DNA of 64,000 nucleotides from Archangium sp. (GCA_030681645.1 JAUXRX010000025.1:248001-312000), one strand, 5' to 3'; positions 1 to 9,636 are shown, numbered from the stretch's first letter. Made by a program: numbers and translations. The notes: generated by a model not told the origin, from the sequence alone.

Positions 1-1
1 C

Positions 2-562
2 TCGGCGCTCGCGCGCGGGAAGGGCGTGGTCTTCGTCACCGGCCACGTGGGCAACTGGGAGCTGCTCGCCCGCTACGTCGCCCTCGAGGACTACCCCGCC
101 GCGGTCATCGGCAAGGAGCTGAGCGACTCGCGCACCACGAAGCTGGTCGAGCGCTTCCGCGCGTCGGGGAAGCTGCGGGTGATCTGGCGCGGCAGCCAGG
201 GCGCCGCGAAGGAGATGCTGCGCGCGCTCAAGGGCAACTCCATCCTGGGCATCCTGATCGACCAGGACACGAAGGTGCAGTCGGTGTGGGTGCCGTTCTT
301 CGGCAAGCTCGCCAAGACGCCGCGGGCGGCCGCCGACCTGGCGCTCCGCACGGGCGCGGTGCCCATGCTCGGGTTCTGCACCCGGGTGGGTCCGCTGCGC
401 TACCGCATCACCATGGAAGAGGTCGCGCTGCCCGCGCTGAAGGGCGAGGAAGCCGTCACGGCGCTCACCGCCGAGCTCACCCGCGGCATCGAGGCGCAGA
501 TCCGCGCGCACCCGGAGCAGTGGGTGTGGATTCACCAGCGCTGGAAGTCGCCGCCACCATGA
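2..562 (+). CDS. LpxL/HtrB-family lipid A acyltransferase, 3' part
   Basis: The gene is open from the first base of the window, so only the C-terminal ~186 residues are present. The visible part carries the acyltransferase motif HVGNWE (H-x4-E, as in LpxL/LpxM late acyltransferases) and ends with WVWIHQRWK, the usual C-terminal signature of this family. Known family members add a secondary acyl chain to Kdo2-lipid A at the inner membrane. The stop overlaps the start of the next gene by 4 bases (ATGA), so the two are probably co-translated. Family assignment is firm; the acyl donor and exact lipid target are not visible. Confidence 0.85.
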   Translation, partial: SALARGKGVVFVTGHVGNWELLARYVALEDYPAAVIGKELSDSRTTKLVERFRASGKLRVIWRGSQGAAKEMLRALKGNSILGILIDQDTKVQSVWVPFFGKLAKTPRAAADLALRTGAVPMLGFCTRVGPLRYRITMEEVALPALKGEEAVTALTAELTRGIEAQIRAHPEQWVWIHQRWKSPPP

Positions 563-1290
563 GAGCGTTCGTCCTGCTCGTCTTCCTGGCGGGCTGTCGC
601 AGCTCGGCCCCCGTGCCGCTGCGCGTGGCGGCCGCGTCGGATCTCACCGAGGCCTTCACCGAGCTGGGGGCGCGCTTCGAGGCCGAGACGAAGACGAAGG
701 TGGTGTTCTCGTTCGGCTCGTCGGGCCTGCTCGCGAAACAGCTCGCCGAGGGTGCGCCTTTCGACGTCTTCGCGGCGGCCAACGCGAGCTTCGTGGACGA
801 CGTCATCCAGGCCGGCGCGTGCGACGGCGCGACGAAGCAGAAGTACGCGCGCGGCCGGCTCGCGGCCTGGAGCCTCGCGGGCGCCCTGCCCTCGCTCGAG
901 TCGATCGCCGACGCGGGGAACCGGCGCATCGCGCTGGCCAACCCCGAGCACGCGCCGTACGGCCGGGCGGCGAAGGAAGCACTCGAACACGCGGGCCTGT
1001 GGAAACGCCTCGAGCCCCGCGTGGTGTACGCAGAGAACGTGCGCCAGGCGCTGCAGCTCGCGCAGACGGGAAACGCCGAGGTGGCGCTGGTCGCGTACTC
1101 GAACGTGATCAACCGCACCGACGGCGTGAAGCTGCTGATCGACCCGTCGCTCTACGCGCCCATCGAGCAGTCCCTGGTGCGCTGCCAGCGGGGCGCGCAG
1201 CCGGAAGCAGCGAAGCGCTTCCTCGAGTTCCTCGTCACCGACGAGTCGCGAGCCTTGCTGGAGCGGTCGGGGTTCACCCATGGCGACTAA
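559..1290 (+). CDS. ModA-like molybdate/anion-binding lipoprotein (orphan)
   Basis: 243 residues. The N-terminus is a lipoprotein signal with lipobox LAGC. The body matches the ModA/substrate-binding class: VAAASDLTEAF near the N-terminus, the FSFGSSGLLAKQL segment, PFDVFAAAN, and a C-terminal AAKRFLEFLVTDESRALL. ModA proteins deliver molybdate to the ModBC ABC transporter, but no permease or ATPase gene follows here, so it either works with a transporter elsewhere or has another ligand. The ATG overlaps the preceding acyltransferase stop. A family A repeat begins directly after its TAA. Confidence 0.85.
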   Translation: MRAFVLLVFLAGCRSSAPVPLRVAAASDLTEAFTELGARFEAETKTKVVFSFGSSGLLAKQLAEGAPFDVFAAANASFVDDVIQAGACDGATKQKYARGRLAAWSLAGALPSLESIADAGNRRIALANPEHAPYGRAAKEALEHAGLWKRLEPRVVYAENVRQALQLAQTGNAEVALVAYSNVINRTDGVKLLIDPSLYAPIEQSLVRCQRGAQPEAAKRFLEFLVTDESRALLERSGFTHGD

Positions 1291-1396
1291 CCTCTCCCTG
1301 CGCAGCGGGGAGAGGTCGGCCGCAGGCCGGGTGAGGGGCGCTCTTGAGCGATCGGCCCCTCACCCCAGCCCTCTCCCCGCTTCGCAGGGAGAGGGA
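1291..1396. repeat. Family A palindromic repeat, head-to-head pair
   Basis: Two copies of a REP-like element facing each other fill the gap between two convergent genes. The plus-oriented copy (1291-1339) is the long subtype: a hairpin (CCTCTCCC / GGGGAGAGG), then a second small hairpin CGGCCGCAGGCCG, then GGTGAGGGG. The minus-oriented copy (1354-1396) is the short subtype. The pair could fold into a large cruciform or act as a two-way transcription stop. Seen directly; the function is inferred. Confidence 0.85.
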
Positions 1397-1398
1397 GC

Positions 1399-2310
1399 TC
1401 AGGGACCTGCGTCTGCCCCGCCGTCGGGCAACACGACGGGCGCCTCGATGAAAGGTGGCGGATCGTAGTTGCCGCTCCGCGAGCCCGTGTAGCCCGTCTC
1501 GAACGTGACCGTCGCCCCAGCGAGGATGGGGCCGAACGCGCAGCCACCCGCCCAGCCGAGGAACACCTTCCCCTCCTTGATGCCGTCGACCTTCGCGCCG
1601 GGCGGAATGACGAGCCGGGTGATCGGCACGAGCGAGCAGTCGACTCCCCCGTCTGCGAGGAAACCGGGCGGAACGCCGCCGTCCGAGCCGCCATCCGACG
1701 TACCCGCATCGGCCACGCCCGCGTCGAGCGAGCACACCCGCCCTGCCATGGAGCGCGGTTCCATCGTCGTCTGCGTGCTCTCCCCGGTCCGCGAGAAGCG
1801 GCCTCCCGCAAGCGAGATCGAGATGGCCGCGCAGCTCCCCGCAGAGCCGCCCTGCGCGCCGAGCCCGAGGATGAACCTGTCGTCCTGGTTGTGATCGACG
1901 AGCCCCGCCAGCGACGCGGCGCGGACGCCGGCATCCAGCGTGTGCTGCGTGTCGTTCACCACCACCAGCTTCTGCAGGTCGAGCCGGCTCGACTTGAGAT
2001 CGGGCTGGGTGATCGCGACCTTGCTCCAGAAGGCCTCGCTCGGGCACTGCACCTCGGGCTTCGCGCAGAACGCGGTGAGGTCGAGCGTGGTCGGGTTGCC
2101 GTTGACCACGCCGAAGTCGACGATGCCGCCGTAGCCCTGCTGGGTCACCTCTCGCACCGCGCCCGCCACGTCGAGACGGATCTTGAGCTGGTTGTCGTAC
2201 GTGAGCGCGTAGTTGCCTGAGACGTCGCGCTCCTCGGGCGTGGAGTTATTGCCACCACCGCCGCATGAGAAGGTCACCACTCCGAACAGGAAGCAGGCGG
2301 CTCGACGCAT
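1399..2310 (-). CDS. Hypothetical lipoprotein with Asp-Gly-rich linker
   Basis: 303 residues starting MRRAACFLFG with lipobox FSC followed by GGGG, so a probable lipoprotein of the outer or inner membrane. After a Ser/Thr/Pro linker there is a beta-rich region with several cysteines and a low-complexity DAGVADAGTSDGG stretch of the kind common in myxobacterial lipoproteins. An upstream in-frame ATG at 2346 exists, but it would put 12 residues before the signal peptide, so the start at 2310 is preferred. No known domain recognised. Confidence 0.7.
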   Translation of the reverse strand: MRRAACFLFGVVTFSCGGGGNNSTPEERDVSGNYALTYDNQLKIRLDVAGAVREVTQQGYGGIVDFGVVNGNPTTLDLTAFCAKPEVQCPSEAFWSKVAITQPDLKSSRLDLQKLVVVNDTQHTLDAGVRAASLAGLVDHNQDDRFILGLGAQGGSAGSCAAISISLAGGRFSRTGESTQTTMEPRSMAGRVCSLDAGVADAGTSDGGSDGGVPPGFLADGGVDCSLVPITRLVIPPGAKVDGIKEGKVFLGWAGGCAFGPILAGATVTFETGYTGSRSGNYDPPPFIEAPVVLPDGGADAGP

Positions 2311-2365
2311 GCCCGAAGAGTACCCGGCGCCCGGGCTGACGTTCACGGCCGGGTGACGCGGGGTG

Positions 2366-3949
2366 TCACAGCCAGGGCTCGAACACCCAGCGCCGCGTCT
2401 TCTCGTCGCGCTTGCTCAATGTCACCGTGAGCTGTTGCCCCAGCAGCAGCAGTGGCACGTCTTTGCCCTTCGCGCGCAGGATCGCGCCCTCCTCTGCCGG
2501 CTCGAGCCACGCGCCCTTGAAGAACGGAGCCAGGTCGAAGAGGTACAGCTTCACGTCCAGCGGCGGCACGTCGAAGCGCAGGTGCACCTTGTTCGAGGTG
2601 AGCCCCATCACGGTGCCGGTGAAGCGGGTGCGCTCGGCGCGCGGCTTCGTCAGCTCAGGCGTGAAGAGGCGGTTCATCACCACCTCGTTCGAGAGATCCT
2701 GCACCTTGCGCTGCATCGCGCGGGAGCGGTTGGCGACCTTCACCACCTCGGCGCGCAGCACCTCGTCCTGCTCGGCGGTGGGGTGGACGCCGGTGAGAAA
2801 TTCCACCGCTTCCTTGTGCAGGAACACGCCGACCATCTCGCGCATCGGCGCCGAGAACCGCGCGTAGGGCTCTGCGCCCACGCCCACGTGCTTGCCCGGC
2901 TCGGTCGAATACTCCGAGCGCAGGTTCACCATCACCGACTGGCGGGTGAGCGCGGCGACCAGACGATCTTCCTTCGTGCCGGGCGCGGCGCGCGGGAGGT
3001 GCTCGAGGTACTTCGAGAGGGGCGTCGTGTCCTGGTTCCACCGCCAGGGCGACTCGGGCAGCCCGTGACGCTTCGCCACGTGGCCGGTGAGCACCGAGAG
3101 CGCGGTGAGCCGCTCGGGATCGGGCCCTGCCTGCACCCGGTAGATCGGCTGCACCGCCGGGTTGTCGAACTCGCGCAGCAGCCGCCCGCCCTCTGCGTTG
3201 CACATGAGGGAGATCTGCTCGTTCCACAGCTCGACCTCGTCGCGCACCACTTCCATCACCGCGAAGGCCAGTCCCTCACCGTCGAGCTGAATGGACACCT
3301 CTTCGCGCCGGTAGCGAATGAGCCCGCGCCGCGCCGCCAGCTCGATGCGGCGGCGCCCCACCTCGCGCAGCAGGAACATGCTCGCCTCGAAGTCGCGCCC
3401 CTTCAGCGGGCTCTCGGCGGGCGCGTCGATGAGCCGCTGCACGTCGTTGAACGAGAGCTTGGCCCGGCTGCGCACCCGGGCGCGCTCGAGGCGCGTCTGG
3501 GTGAGCTCGCCGTGGGCGTCGAGGTGGTGGAAGAAGATGATCGCGCGTCTGTCTCCATCAGCGTTGAGGGAGACCAGCCCTTCCGACAGCGGGCGCGGCA
3601 GCATCGGCACCGAGAAGCCGGGAAAGTAGTAGCTCGCGCCCCGCTTCATCGCCTCGGCGAAGAGCGCGCTGCCCGGGCGCACGTAGAACGAGGCGTCGGC
3701 GATCGCGTAGGCGACGACGAACCCTTCGCCTTCGCGGTCTACGAACACGGCCTGGTCGAGGTCCTTCGAGTGAGCGTTGTCGATGGTGACGAAGGGCATC
3801 GCGGTGCGATCGACCAGCACCGGGTCGTCGATGTGCGGCGCCTTCAGCCACGCCTCGGTCTCGGCCAGCACCTCGGGCGGGAACTCGACCGACAATTGCA
3901 GCGCGGTCGCGATCTCCTGCAATTCCTCGCGGGCGGTCTTCTTCGTCAT
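2366..3949 (-). CDS. RNB-domain exoribonuclease (RNase II/R family)
   Basis: 527 residues. An RNB catalytic domain fills most of the protein: FVTIDNAHSKDLDQAV near residue 53, AIADASFYV, PMLPRPLSEGLVSL, and the distal SAPMREMVG region, with a probable S1-like remnant at the C-terminus. The N-terminal cold-shock domains of full-length RNase R are missing. Family members degrade RNA 3' to 5' with two magnesium ions. Of the four conserved aspartates, D57, D63 and D65 are present, but the fourth is glutamine (Q66). The start overlaps the plsC-like stop by 4 bases, indicating an operon. Confidence 0.85.
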   Translation of the reverse strand: MTKKTAREELQEIATALQLSVEFPPEVLAETEAWLKAPHIDDPVLVDRTAMPFVTIDNAHSKDLDQAVFVDREGEGFVVAYAIADASFYVRPGSALFAEAMKRGASYYFPGFSVPMLPRPLSEGLVSLNADGDRRAIIFFHHLDAHGELTQTRLERARVRSRAKLSFNDVQRLIDAPAESPLKGRDFEASMFLLREVGRRRIELAARRGLIRYRREEVSIQLDGEGLAFAVMEVVRDEVELWNEQISLMCNAEGGRLLREFDNPAVQPIYRVQAGPDPERLTALSVLTGHVAKRHGLPESPWRWNQDTTPLSKYLEHLPRAAPGTKEDRLVAALTRQSVMVNLRSEYSTEPGKHVGVGAEPYARFSAPMREMVGVFLHKEAVEFLTGVHPTAEQDEVLRAEVVKVANRSRAMQRKVQDLSNEVVMNRLFTPELTKPRAERTRFTGTVMGLTSNKVHLRFDVPPLDVKLYLFDLAPFFKGAWLEPAEEGAILRAKGKDVPLLLLGQQLTVTLSKRDEKTRRWVFEPWL

Positions 3950-4695
3950 GTCTCCATCTCGGCGACGAGCTGGTTGCCCTGCTCGAGCATCACGGCCACG
4001 GCGGCGTGCGCCTTCTCGGTCAACGCCTCGCGATCGTCGGCGGTCATGCCGATGGTGCTGATGGGCTCCCCGATGATGAGCGCAGAGGGACGCGGGCGGA
4101 TGATGATGGAGCCCTTCTCGAGGATGAGGTGGGTGCCGGCGATCGCCGCGGGCACCAGCGGCACCTGCGCTTCGATCGCCATCGCGGCGGCGCCCTTCTT
4201 GAAGGGGCGGAGGATGCCGTCGTCGCTGCGCGTTCCCTCGGCGAAGAAGACGATGCTGACGCGATCTCGCACCGCCGCCGCCGCGTCCATCAGCTTGGTG
4301 CGATCAGACGACCCGCCGGTGCGATCGACGAAGATGTTCCCGGCGCGGCGAAGGGCGGGCCCGAGCAACGGCACCTTCTGCAGCTGCGCCTTCGCCACGT
4401 ACCGCATGTGCCGTCGGATGTGCCTGAAGAGCACCAGCGCGTCGAAGTTCGACTGGTGGTTCACGCAGAGCACGAAGTTGCCGGGCGGCAGGTTGTCGAT
4501 GCCCCGGCACTCGGTGCGCACGCCCGACGCCTTCAGGATGGTGTCGGCCCAGAGGAAGATCGCCTGGTCGGGCGCGCGCTCGTCGAGGAAGCTCAGCGCC
4601 GAGACGACGGCTGACAGCGAGCCGGTGATGCCCACGGCAGCGGCGCCGGAGAACGCGCTGCGGAGCAGCTCTTTCGGTTTCGGTGGCACAGGCAA
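3946..4695 (-). CDS. PlsC-like 1-acylglycerol-3-phosphate acyltransferase
   Basis: 249 residues. It has the glycerolipid acyltransferase motifs in order: NHQSNFD (H-x4-D, catalytic), the FVDRTGG region, FAEGTRS (glycerol-phosphate binding) and PLVPAAIAG. A hydrophobic segment near the N-terminus probably anchors it to the inner membrane. PlsC enzymes make phosphatidic acid by acylating lysophosphatidate. It overlaps the RNB gene downstream by 4 bases and lies 44 bases after epmA on the same strand. Family is certain; whether it is the housekeeping PlsC is not. Confidence 0.85.
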   Translation of the reverse strand: MPVPPKPKELLRSAFSGAAAVGITGSLSAVVSALSFLDERAPDQAIFLWADTILKASGVRTECRGIDNLPPGNFVLCVNHQSNFDALVLFRHIRRHMRYVAKAQLQKVPLLGPALRRAGNIFVDRTGGSSDRTKLMDAAAAVRDRVSIVFFAEGTRSDDGILRPFKKGAAAMAIEAQVPLVPAAIAGTHLILEKGSIIIRPRPSALIIGEPISTIGMTADDREALTEKAHAAVAVMLEQGNQLVAEMET

Positions 4696-4739
4696 ACGCT
4701 ACACGAAGTAGCGCGATCCAGCGCCACCAACCCACCCTG

Positions 4740-5741
<1,002 letters not shown>

Positions 5742-6191
5742 TCAGGCGCCCCGCTTCTTGAACATGCCCCACCCCGTCATGTGCATCACCAGCTCGTCCT
5801 TCTGGTTGAAGACCTCCCACCGCGAGAGCACCGAGCCCTGGTCAGGCCGGCTCTTCGAGGGCCGCGACTCCTGCACGATCATCTTGAGCCGCAGCGTGTC
5901 ACCCGCGAACACCGGCTTGACCCAGCGCAGCTCGTCCACCCCCGGGCTCCCCAGGCTCGCCGCGTCGAGGAGGTAGGCGTCACAGACCATGCGCATGCAC
6001 AGCGCGCTGGTGTGCCAGCCGCTGGCGATGAGCCCCCCGAAGGGCGACCGCTTCGCGGCCTCTGCGTCGACGTGGAAGTACTGGGGGTCGAACTGCTTCG
6101 CGAAGTCGATGATCTCTTCGGCGGTGACCGTGGGGCCACTGGCTTCCAACACGTGGCCGGGGCTGAGGTCTTCGAAATACCAACGGGGCAT
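5742..6191 (-). CDS. MaoC-like (R)-hydratase/dehydratase
   Basis: 149 residues with the hotdog-fold MaoC pattern: FAKQFDPQYFHVD, then SPFGGLIASGWHTSAL, with the Asp and His that form the hydratase dyad in this family. Relatives hydrate trans-2-enoyl-CoA to (R)-3-hydroxyacyl-CoA in fatty-acid or polyhydroxyalkanoate metabolism. The stop abuts the epmA GTG. The length matches single-domain members. The substrate is not predictable from sequence. Confidence 0.85.
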   Translation of the reverse strand: MPRWYFEDLSPGHVLEASGPTVTAEEIIDFAKQFDPQYFHVDAEAAKRSPFGGLIASGWHTSALCMRMVCDAYLLDAASLGSPGVDELRWVKPVFAGDTLRLKMIVQESRPSKSRPDQGSVLSRWEVFNQKDELVMHMTGWGMFKKRGA

Positions 6192-6244
6192 GGTGGCGTT
6201 CCATAGCTGAAGGAAATGGCGGCTGGAGGGTTACAGTCTGCAGA

Positions 6245-7750
6245 ATGAATTCGCTGCGCTTTTTCGGGTTGGTGCTGGTCCTCGCGGGGTGTCCGAAGAG
6301 CGCGCCGCCCCCCGACGTCACCCCTCCCAGGCCGGACGCCGGGGTGACCGAGGCCGAGCTCATCGCCCCGAAGGTCGACGCGCTCGAGCAGGAGGCCGCC
6401 CAGGTGGTGCGCGCGGTCGACGAGGCCCTCTGGCAGCACTGGACCACCGGCGCCCCCCTCGACCTCGCTGCGGCCACGAAGGGCCACGACGCGCTGTTCT
6501 CGAAGCAGTCGCTCGAGACGCTGCACCGGGCCCGCGAGCTGAGGCCCGCTGACACACGCCGCATCGGCAACCTCGAGCGCTGGCTCGGCGGAGAGCTGCT
6601 CGCGCGCGGCGTGGCGGCCGAGTCGGAAGCGCTCGCCAACCTCGAGTCGAGCACCACCTTCACCGTCGACGGCAAGGAGCTCCCCTGGCGCGATCTCAAC
6701 AAGCTGCTGGTGAGCGAAAAGAGCGCGGTGAAGCGCCGCGCCCTGTGGAACGGCTCGCACGCGGCCGCGCTCAGGCTCGAGGCGGCCGTGGTGCGGCGCG
6801 ACGGCAAGCTGAAGGAGGTGCTCGCCTCGCTCGAGCTCCCGGCCCCGCTCGACTTCGCCGCCGAGACCCGCGGGCTCGATCTCGACGCGCTCCGACGACA
6901 GGCCGACGAGGTGCTCACCCGCACCGACGCGGAGTGGAAGACCACGCTGCAGGCGCTCACCGACGCCGACGTGAGGCTCCCGGTGAGCGCCTTGACCCGC
7001 GGCGAGCTGCCCCGCCTGCTCAAGGTGCCCGCGGCCGTCGACGCCGAGTTCCCGAAGGGGAAGATCGGCACCCGCGCGGTGCAGACGCTCGGCACGCTCG
7101 GCGTGTACGGCCAGCCAGGCCTCACCATCGATCTGGCGGAAGCGGCGAAGAAGAGCCCCCTGCCGCTCACGGTGGCGCCGGGCCCCGGTGACGTGCGCGT
7201 GAGCGTGAAGCCGGTGGGCGGCCTGCGCGACCAGCAGGCGGTGCTCGGTGAGCTCGGCGCGGCGCTGACGCTGCATGGCGCGAAGTCGGGCTCGTTCGCG
7301 CTCGATCGCCTGGGCAGGTCGTCGGAAGCGCTCCGCGCCAGCGAGCTGTTCGCCTCGCTGCTCACCGAGGACGCCTGGCTCTCTGCCAACGAGGTCAACA
7401 ACCGGCCCCAGGTGATCGCCGCGGCGAAGGCCCAGCGCCTGTTCGCGCTCCGGCGCGCGGCGGGCGTGGTGCTGGCCCGGCTCGAGACGCAGACGATCTC
7501 TGACGAGACTGCGGCCCGCGCGAAGTTCGTCGCGATCATGGGGCGCGCGACCGGCCTCTCGCTCAGCCCCGAAGAGGGCGCGCGGTGGCGGCTGGAGACG
7601 GACGATTTCCTGCGATCGGCCGCCCAGCTCGACGCGATGCTCGGCGCCGAGGCGTGGCGGGTTCAGCTGGGTGACGGGTGGTGGCTCAAGACCTTCGCCC
7701 CTCACCCCGGCCCTCTCCCCGCTGCGGCGCAGGGAGAGGGTGGGAAGTGA
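6245..7750 (+). CDS. Lipoprotein resembling an M3-family metallopeptidase with lost zinc motif
   Basis: 501 residues with a clear lipoprotein signal (LVLAGC, Cys16), then a Pro/Asp linker. The helical C-terminal half resembles M3-type oligopeptidases: DVRVSVKPVGG, then VLGELGAALTLHG, then LGRSSEALRASELFASLL. The usual HExGH zinc motif here reads GELGA at residues 335-339, so both zinc histidines are missing, while the downstream Glu361 is kept. It is therefore probably a non-catalytic relative (inference by eye). The last ~15 residues (APHPGPLPAAAQGEGGK) are encoded by a family A repeat that also provides the region of the stop codon. Confidence 0.7.
   Translation: MNSLRFFGLVLVLAGCPKSAPPPDVTPPRPDAGVTEAELIAPKVDALEQEAAQVVRAVDEALWQHWTTGAPLDLAAATKGHDALFSKQSLETLHRARELRPADTRRIGNLERWLGGELLARGVAAESEALANLESSTTFTVDGKELPWRDLNKLLVSEKSAVKRRALWNGSHAAALRLEAAVVRRDGKLKEVLASLELPAPLDFAAETRGLDLDALRRQADEVLTRTDAEWKTTLQALTDADVRLPVSALTRGELPRLLKVPAAVDAEFPKGKIGTRAVQTLGTLGVYGQPGLTIDLAEAAKKSPLPLTVAPGPGDVRVSVKPVGGLRDQQAVLGELGAALTLHGAKSGSFALDRLGRSSEALRASELFASLLTEDAWLSANEVNNRPQVIAAAKAQRLFALRRAAGVVLARLETQTISDETAARAKFVAIMGRATGLSLSPEEGARWRLETDDFLRSAAQLDAMLGAEAWRVQLGDGWWLKTFAPHPGPLPAAAQGEGGK
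7697..7741 (-). repeat. Family A repeat forming the 3' end of a gene
   Basis: A minus-oriented copy (CCCCTCACCCCGGCCC, CTCTCCCCGCTGCGG, GCAGGGAGAGGG on the plus strand) overlaps the last codons of the M3-like lipoprotein gene. It ends just before the convergent SPFH gene. Confidence 0.88.
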
Positions 7751-7751
7751 C

Positions 7752-8825
7752 TTAGAGTTCCTTCATCAGGGTGGCCTTCTTGCCGTTGAACTCGTCCTCG
7801 CTGATGAGGCCCGCGGTCTTCAGCTCGGCGAGCTCCTTGAGGCGGTCCATCACGCTGCGCGCCGCAGGGGCGGCGTTCGCAGCAGCGGCGTGGGCCTGCG
7901 CCTGCTGGTTCTGCGCCTGGTTGTTCTGCGCCTGGTTCTGGTTCATGAACATCTGGGCCATGCCGAAGCCCATGCCCATGCCCATGCCGCCGAGCGCCTG
8001 GCCCGAGCCGCCGCCGCCCTCGCCGCCGCCCTTGGCCATGCCCTCAGCCGCGCCGAGCATCGCCTGCCCCTGCGCGTACTGCTGGAAGCCACCGGCGAGG
8101 CGCGAGTAGGCCACGTCCTTCGAGAGCTTCTTCAGCGTCGCCTCGTCCTCGGGCTTGATGCTGATGGTGAAGTTGCCGAAGCGGATGATCGACACGCCGT
8201 AGGTGTTGGTGTGCGTGCCGAGGCCGGCCATCACCTCGGTCTCGATCTCCTCGGTGTACGCGCCCGAGGTCACGTCGAGCAGCGGCCACTTCTTCTTCAC
8301 CAGCAGCTCGGCGATGCGATCGCGGGTGACCTTGAGCACCTGGCTCTTGAACCAGCCGATGAACTCCTCGTTGTCGGCCTTGCGCAGACCGACCATTCCC
8401 ACGAGCAGCTGCTCGGGGTTGGTCACCTGCATGGAGAAGTCGCCGTACACCATGGTGCCGATGGCGAGGCCCGTCTCCGGGTCGCGCGTGTCGCCGATGG
8501 GGCCGCCGAACTTCACCTGCGGGAACTCGCGCGTGGTGACGAAGTACACCTCGGCCACGAAGAGGTTGCCGCCCGTGACCTTCTCCAGCAGCGCCGAGAG
8601 GAAGGGGATGTTGTTGGTGTCGAGGTTGTGACGCCCCGCCCCGAGCTTGCCGGCGACGACGCCGTCCTTCACGAAGAGCGCGACCTCATCGGCCTGCACC
8701 GTGAGCTGCGTCATGATCCGGATGTTGCGTTCCGGATACTTGTAGATGATCTGGTTCTTGGCCTCGTCCGCGCGGGCGATGAAGTTGCGCTGCGCCTCGG
8801 ACTTCAGCGAGTCGAAGATTCCCAT
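7752..8825 (-). CDS. SPFH-domain protein with Gly/Met/Gln-rich linker and SHOCT tail
   Basis: 357 residues. The N-terminal part (MGIFDSLKSEAQRNFIARADEAKNQIIYKYP onward, in pieces) is the SPFH/virion-core-like (YdjI-type) domain, including GVVAGKLGAGRH and the DFSMQVTNPEQ strand pair. A low-complexity GGG/MGMGMGFGM and NQAQNNQAQNQQ linker follows, then a C-terminal SHOCT-like helix pair (RLKELAELKTAGLISEDEF). The start at 8825 is chosen because GGAGAAG lies about 8 bases upstream; an in-frame ATG at 8957 lacks similarity. Relatives form membrane-associated scaffolds. The role here is unknown. Divergent from the methyltransferase gene. Confidence 0.8.
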   Translation of the reverse strand: MGIFDSLKSEAQRNFIARADEAKNQIIYKYPERNIRIMTQLTVQADEVALFVKDGVVAGKLGAGRHNLDTNNIPFLSALLEKVTGGNLFVAEVYFVTTREFPQVKFGGPIGDTRDPETGLAIGTMVYGDFSMQVTNPEQLLVGMVGLRKADNEEFIGWFKSQVLKVTRDRIAELLVKKKWPLLDVTSGAYTEEIETEVMAGLGTHTNTYGVSIIRFGNFTISIKPEDEATLKKLSKDVAYSRLAGGFQQYAQGQAMLGAAEGMAKGGGEGGGGSGQALGGMGMGMGFGMAQMFMNQNQAQNNQAQNQQAQAHAAAANAAPAARSVMDRLKELAELKTAGLISEDEFNGKKATLMKEL

Positions 8826-8955
8826 TGTTCTTGCTTCTCCCAGGTTGCTGCGGGTGAACGTGCACTCCGAACTTCCAAACGATCCAGGCGCTGCACGATT
8901 GCAGAAGCCAACCCTTTGATCCATGACCTGATTCCCGGGCCGGAGCGACCAGACC

Positions 8956-9585
8956 ATGAGCGACGAACTTCACAAGCACGGCCGGTTCTTCGATGTCTGG
9001 GCCCGCTTCTACCGGGCAGGCCCTTTCGGCCTCGAGCTGCGGCGCATTCAGCGCCTGGCCATCGAGCGGCTGAACATCAGGCCGGGCGACCGGGTGCTCG
9101 ACCTGGGCTGCGGCCCGGGCGACGGCGCGACCCGCATCGCACAGGCCGGCGGGGTCGCCATCGGCCTCGACTATTCCGAGGGCATGCTCGAGACGGCCTC
9201 GGCGGTGCCTGCGCTTTCAGGGAGGCTCTTGCGCGGTGACGCCGGCCGCCTGCCCTTCGCCGACGGCAGCTTCGACAAGATCGTCTGCACCAACTCGTTC
9301 CACCACTACCCGCAGCACATCCCCGCGCTGCGTGAGATGCGGCGCATCTTGAGGCCGGGTGGCGTGCTGGGCCTCGTCGACCCGCGTAAGGACCACCTGT
9401 TCGGGTGGGCCGCGATCGACCTGGTGGAGAACGCGGTGTTCGGCCTCGAGGAGGTGCGCATCTTCTCGGTGCCGCAGTGGTACCGCATGCTCAGCGAGTG
9501 CGGCTTCTCGCATTCACAGGTCGACGTGGGGCCGTGGTGGAGCCCGGTCGAGCGCGCCGAGGTCTTCATCCAGGCGACCGCGTAG
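8956..9585 (+). CDS. Class I SAM-dependent methyltransferase
   Basis: 209 residues, Methyltransf_11-type. Motif I is VLDLGCGPGDGATRIA, motif II region GLDYSEGMLE, then GDAGRLPFADGSFDKIVCTNSFHHY and LREMRRILRPGGVLGLVD. This is the pattern of UbiE/small-molecule methyltransferases that use S-adenosylmethionine; the substrate is unknown. It is a single gene divergent from the SPFH gene, and the intervening 130 bases should hold both promoters. A family A repeat follows its stop. Confidence 0.85.
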   Translation: MSDELHKHGRFFDVWARFYRAGPFGLELRRIQRLAIERLNIRPGDRVLDLGCGPGDGATRIAQAGGVAIGLDYSEGMLETASAVPALSGRLLRGDAGRLPFADGSFDKIVCTNSFHHYPQHIPALREMRRILRPGGVLGLVDPRKDHLFGWAAIDLVENAVFGLEEVRIFSVPQWYRMLSECGFSHSQVDVGPWWSPVERAEVFIQATA

Positions 9586-9589
9586 TGTC

Positions 9590-9632
9590 TCCCTCTCCCT
9601 GCGCCAGCGGGGAGAGGGCCGGGGTGAGGGGC
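9590..9632 (+). repeat. Family A repeat between convergent genes
   Basis: Plus-oriented short-subtype copy with loop variant TGCGCCAGC. It lies between the methyltransferase stop (9585) and the convergent ABC permease stop (9637), filling nearly the whole gap. Confidence 0.88.
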
Positions 9633-9636
9633 CCTT

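Noticed and set aside
2363..4711. A long plus-strand open frame (782 codons) across the RNB and PlsC genes
   Set aside because: It is rich in Arg, His and Leu with no domain pattern and lies opposite two genes with clear motifs; a high-GC shadow frame.
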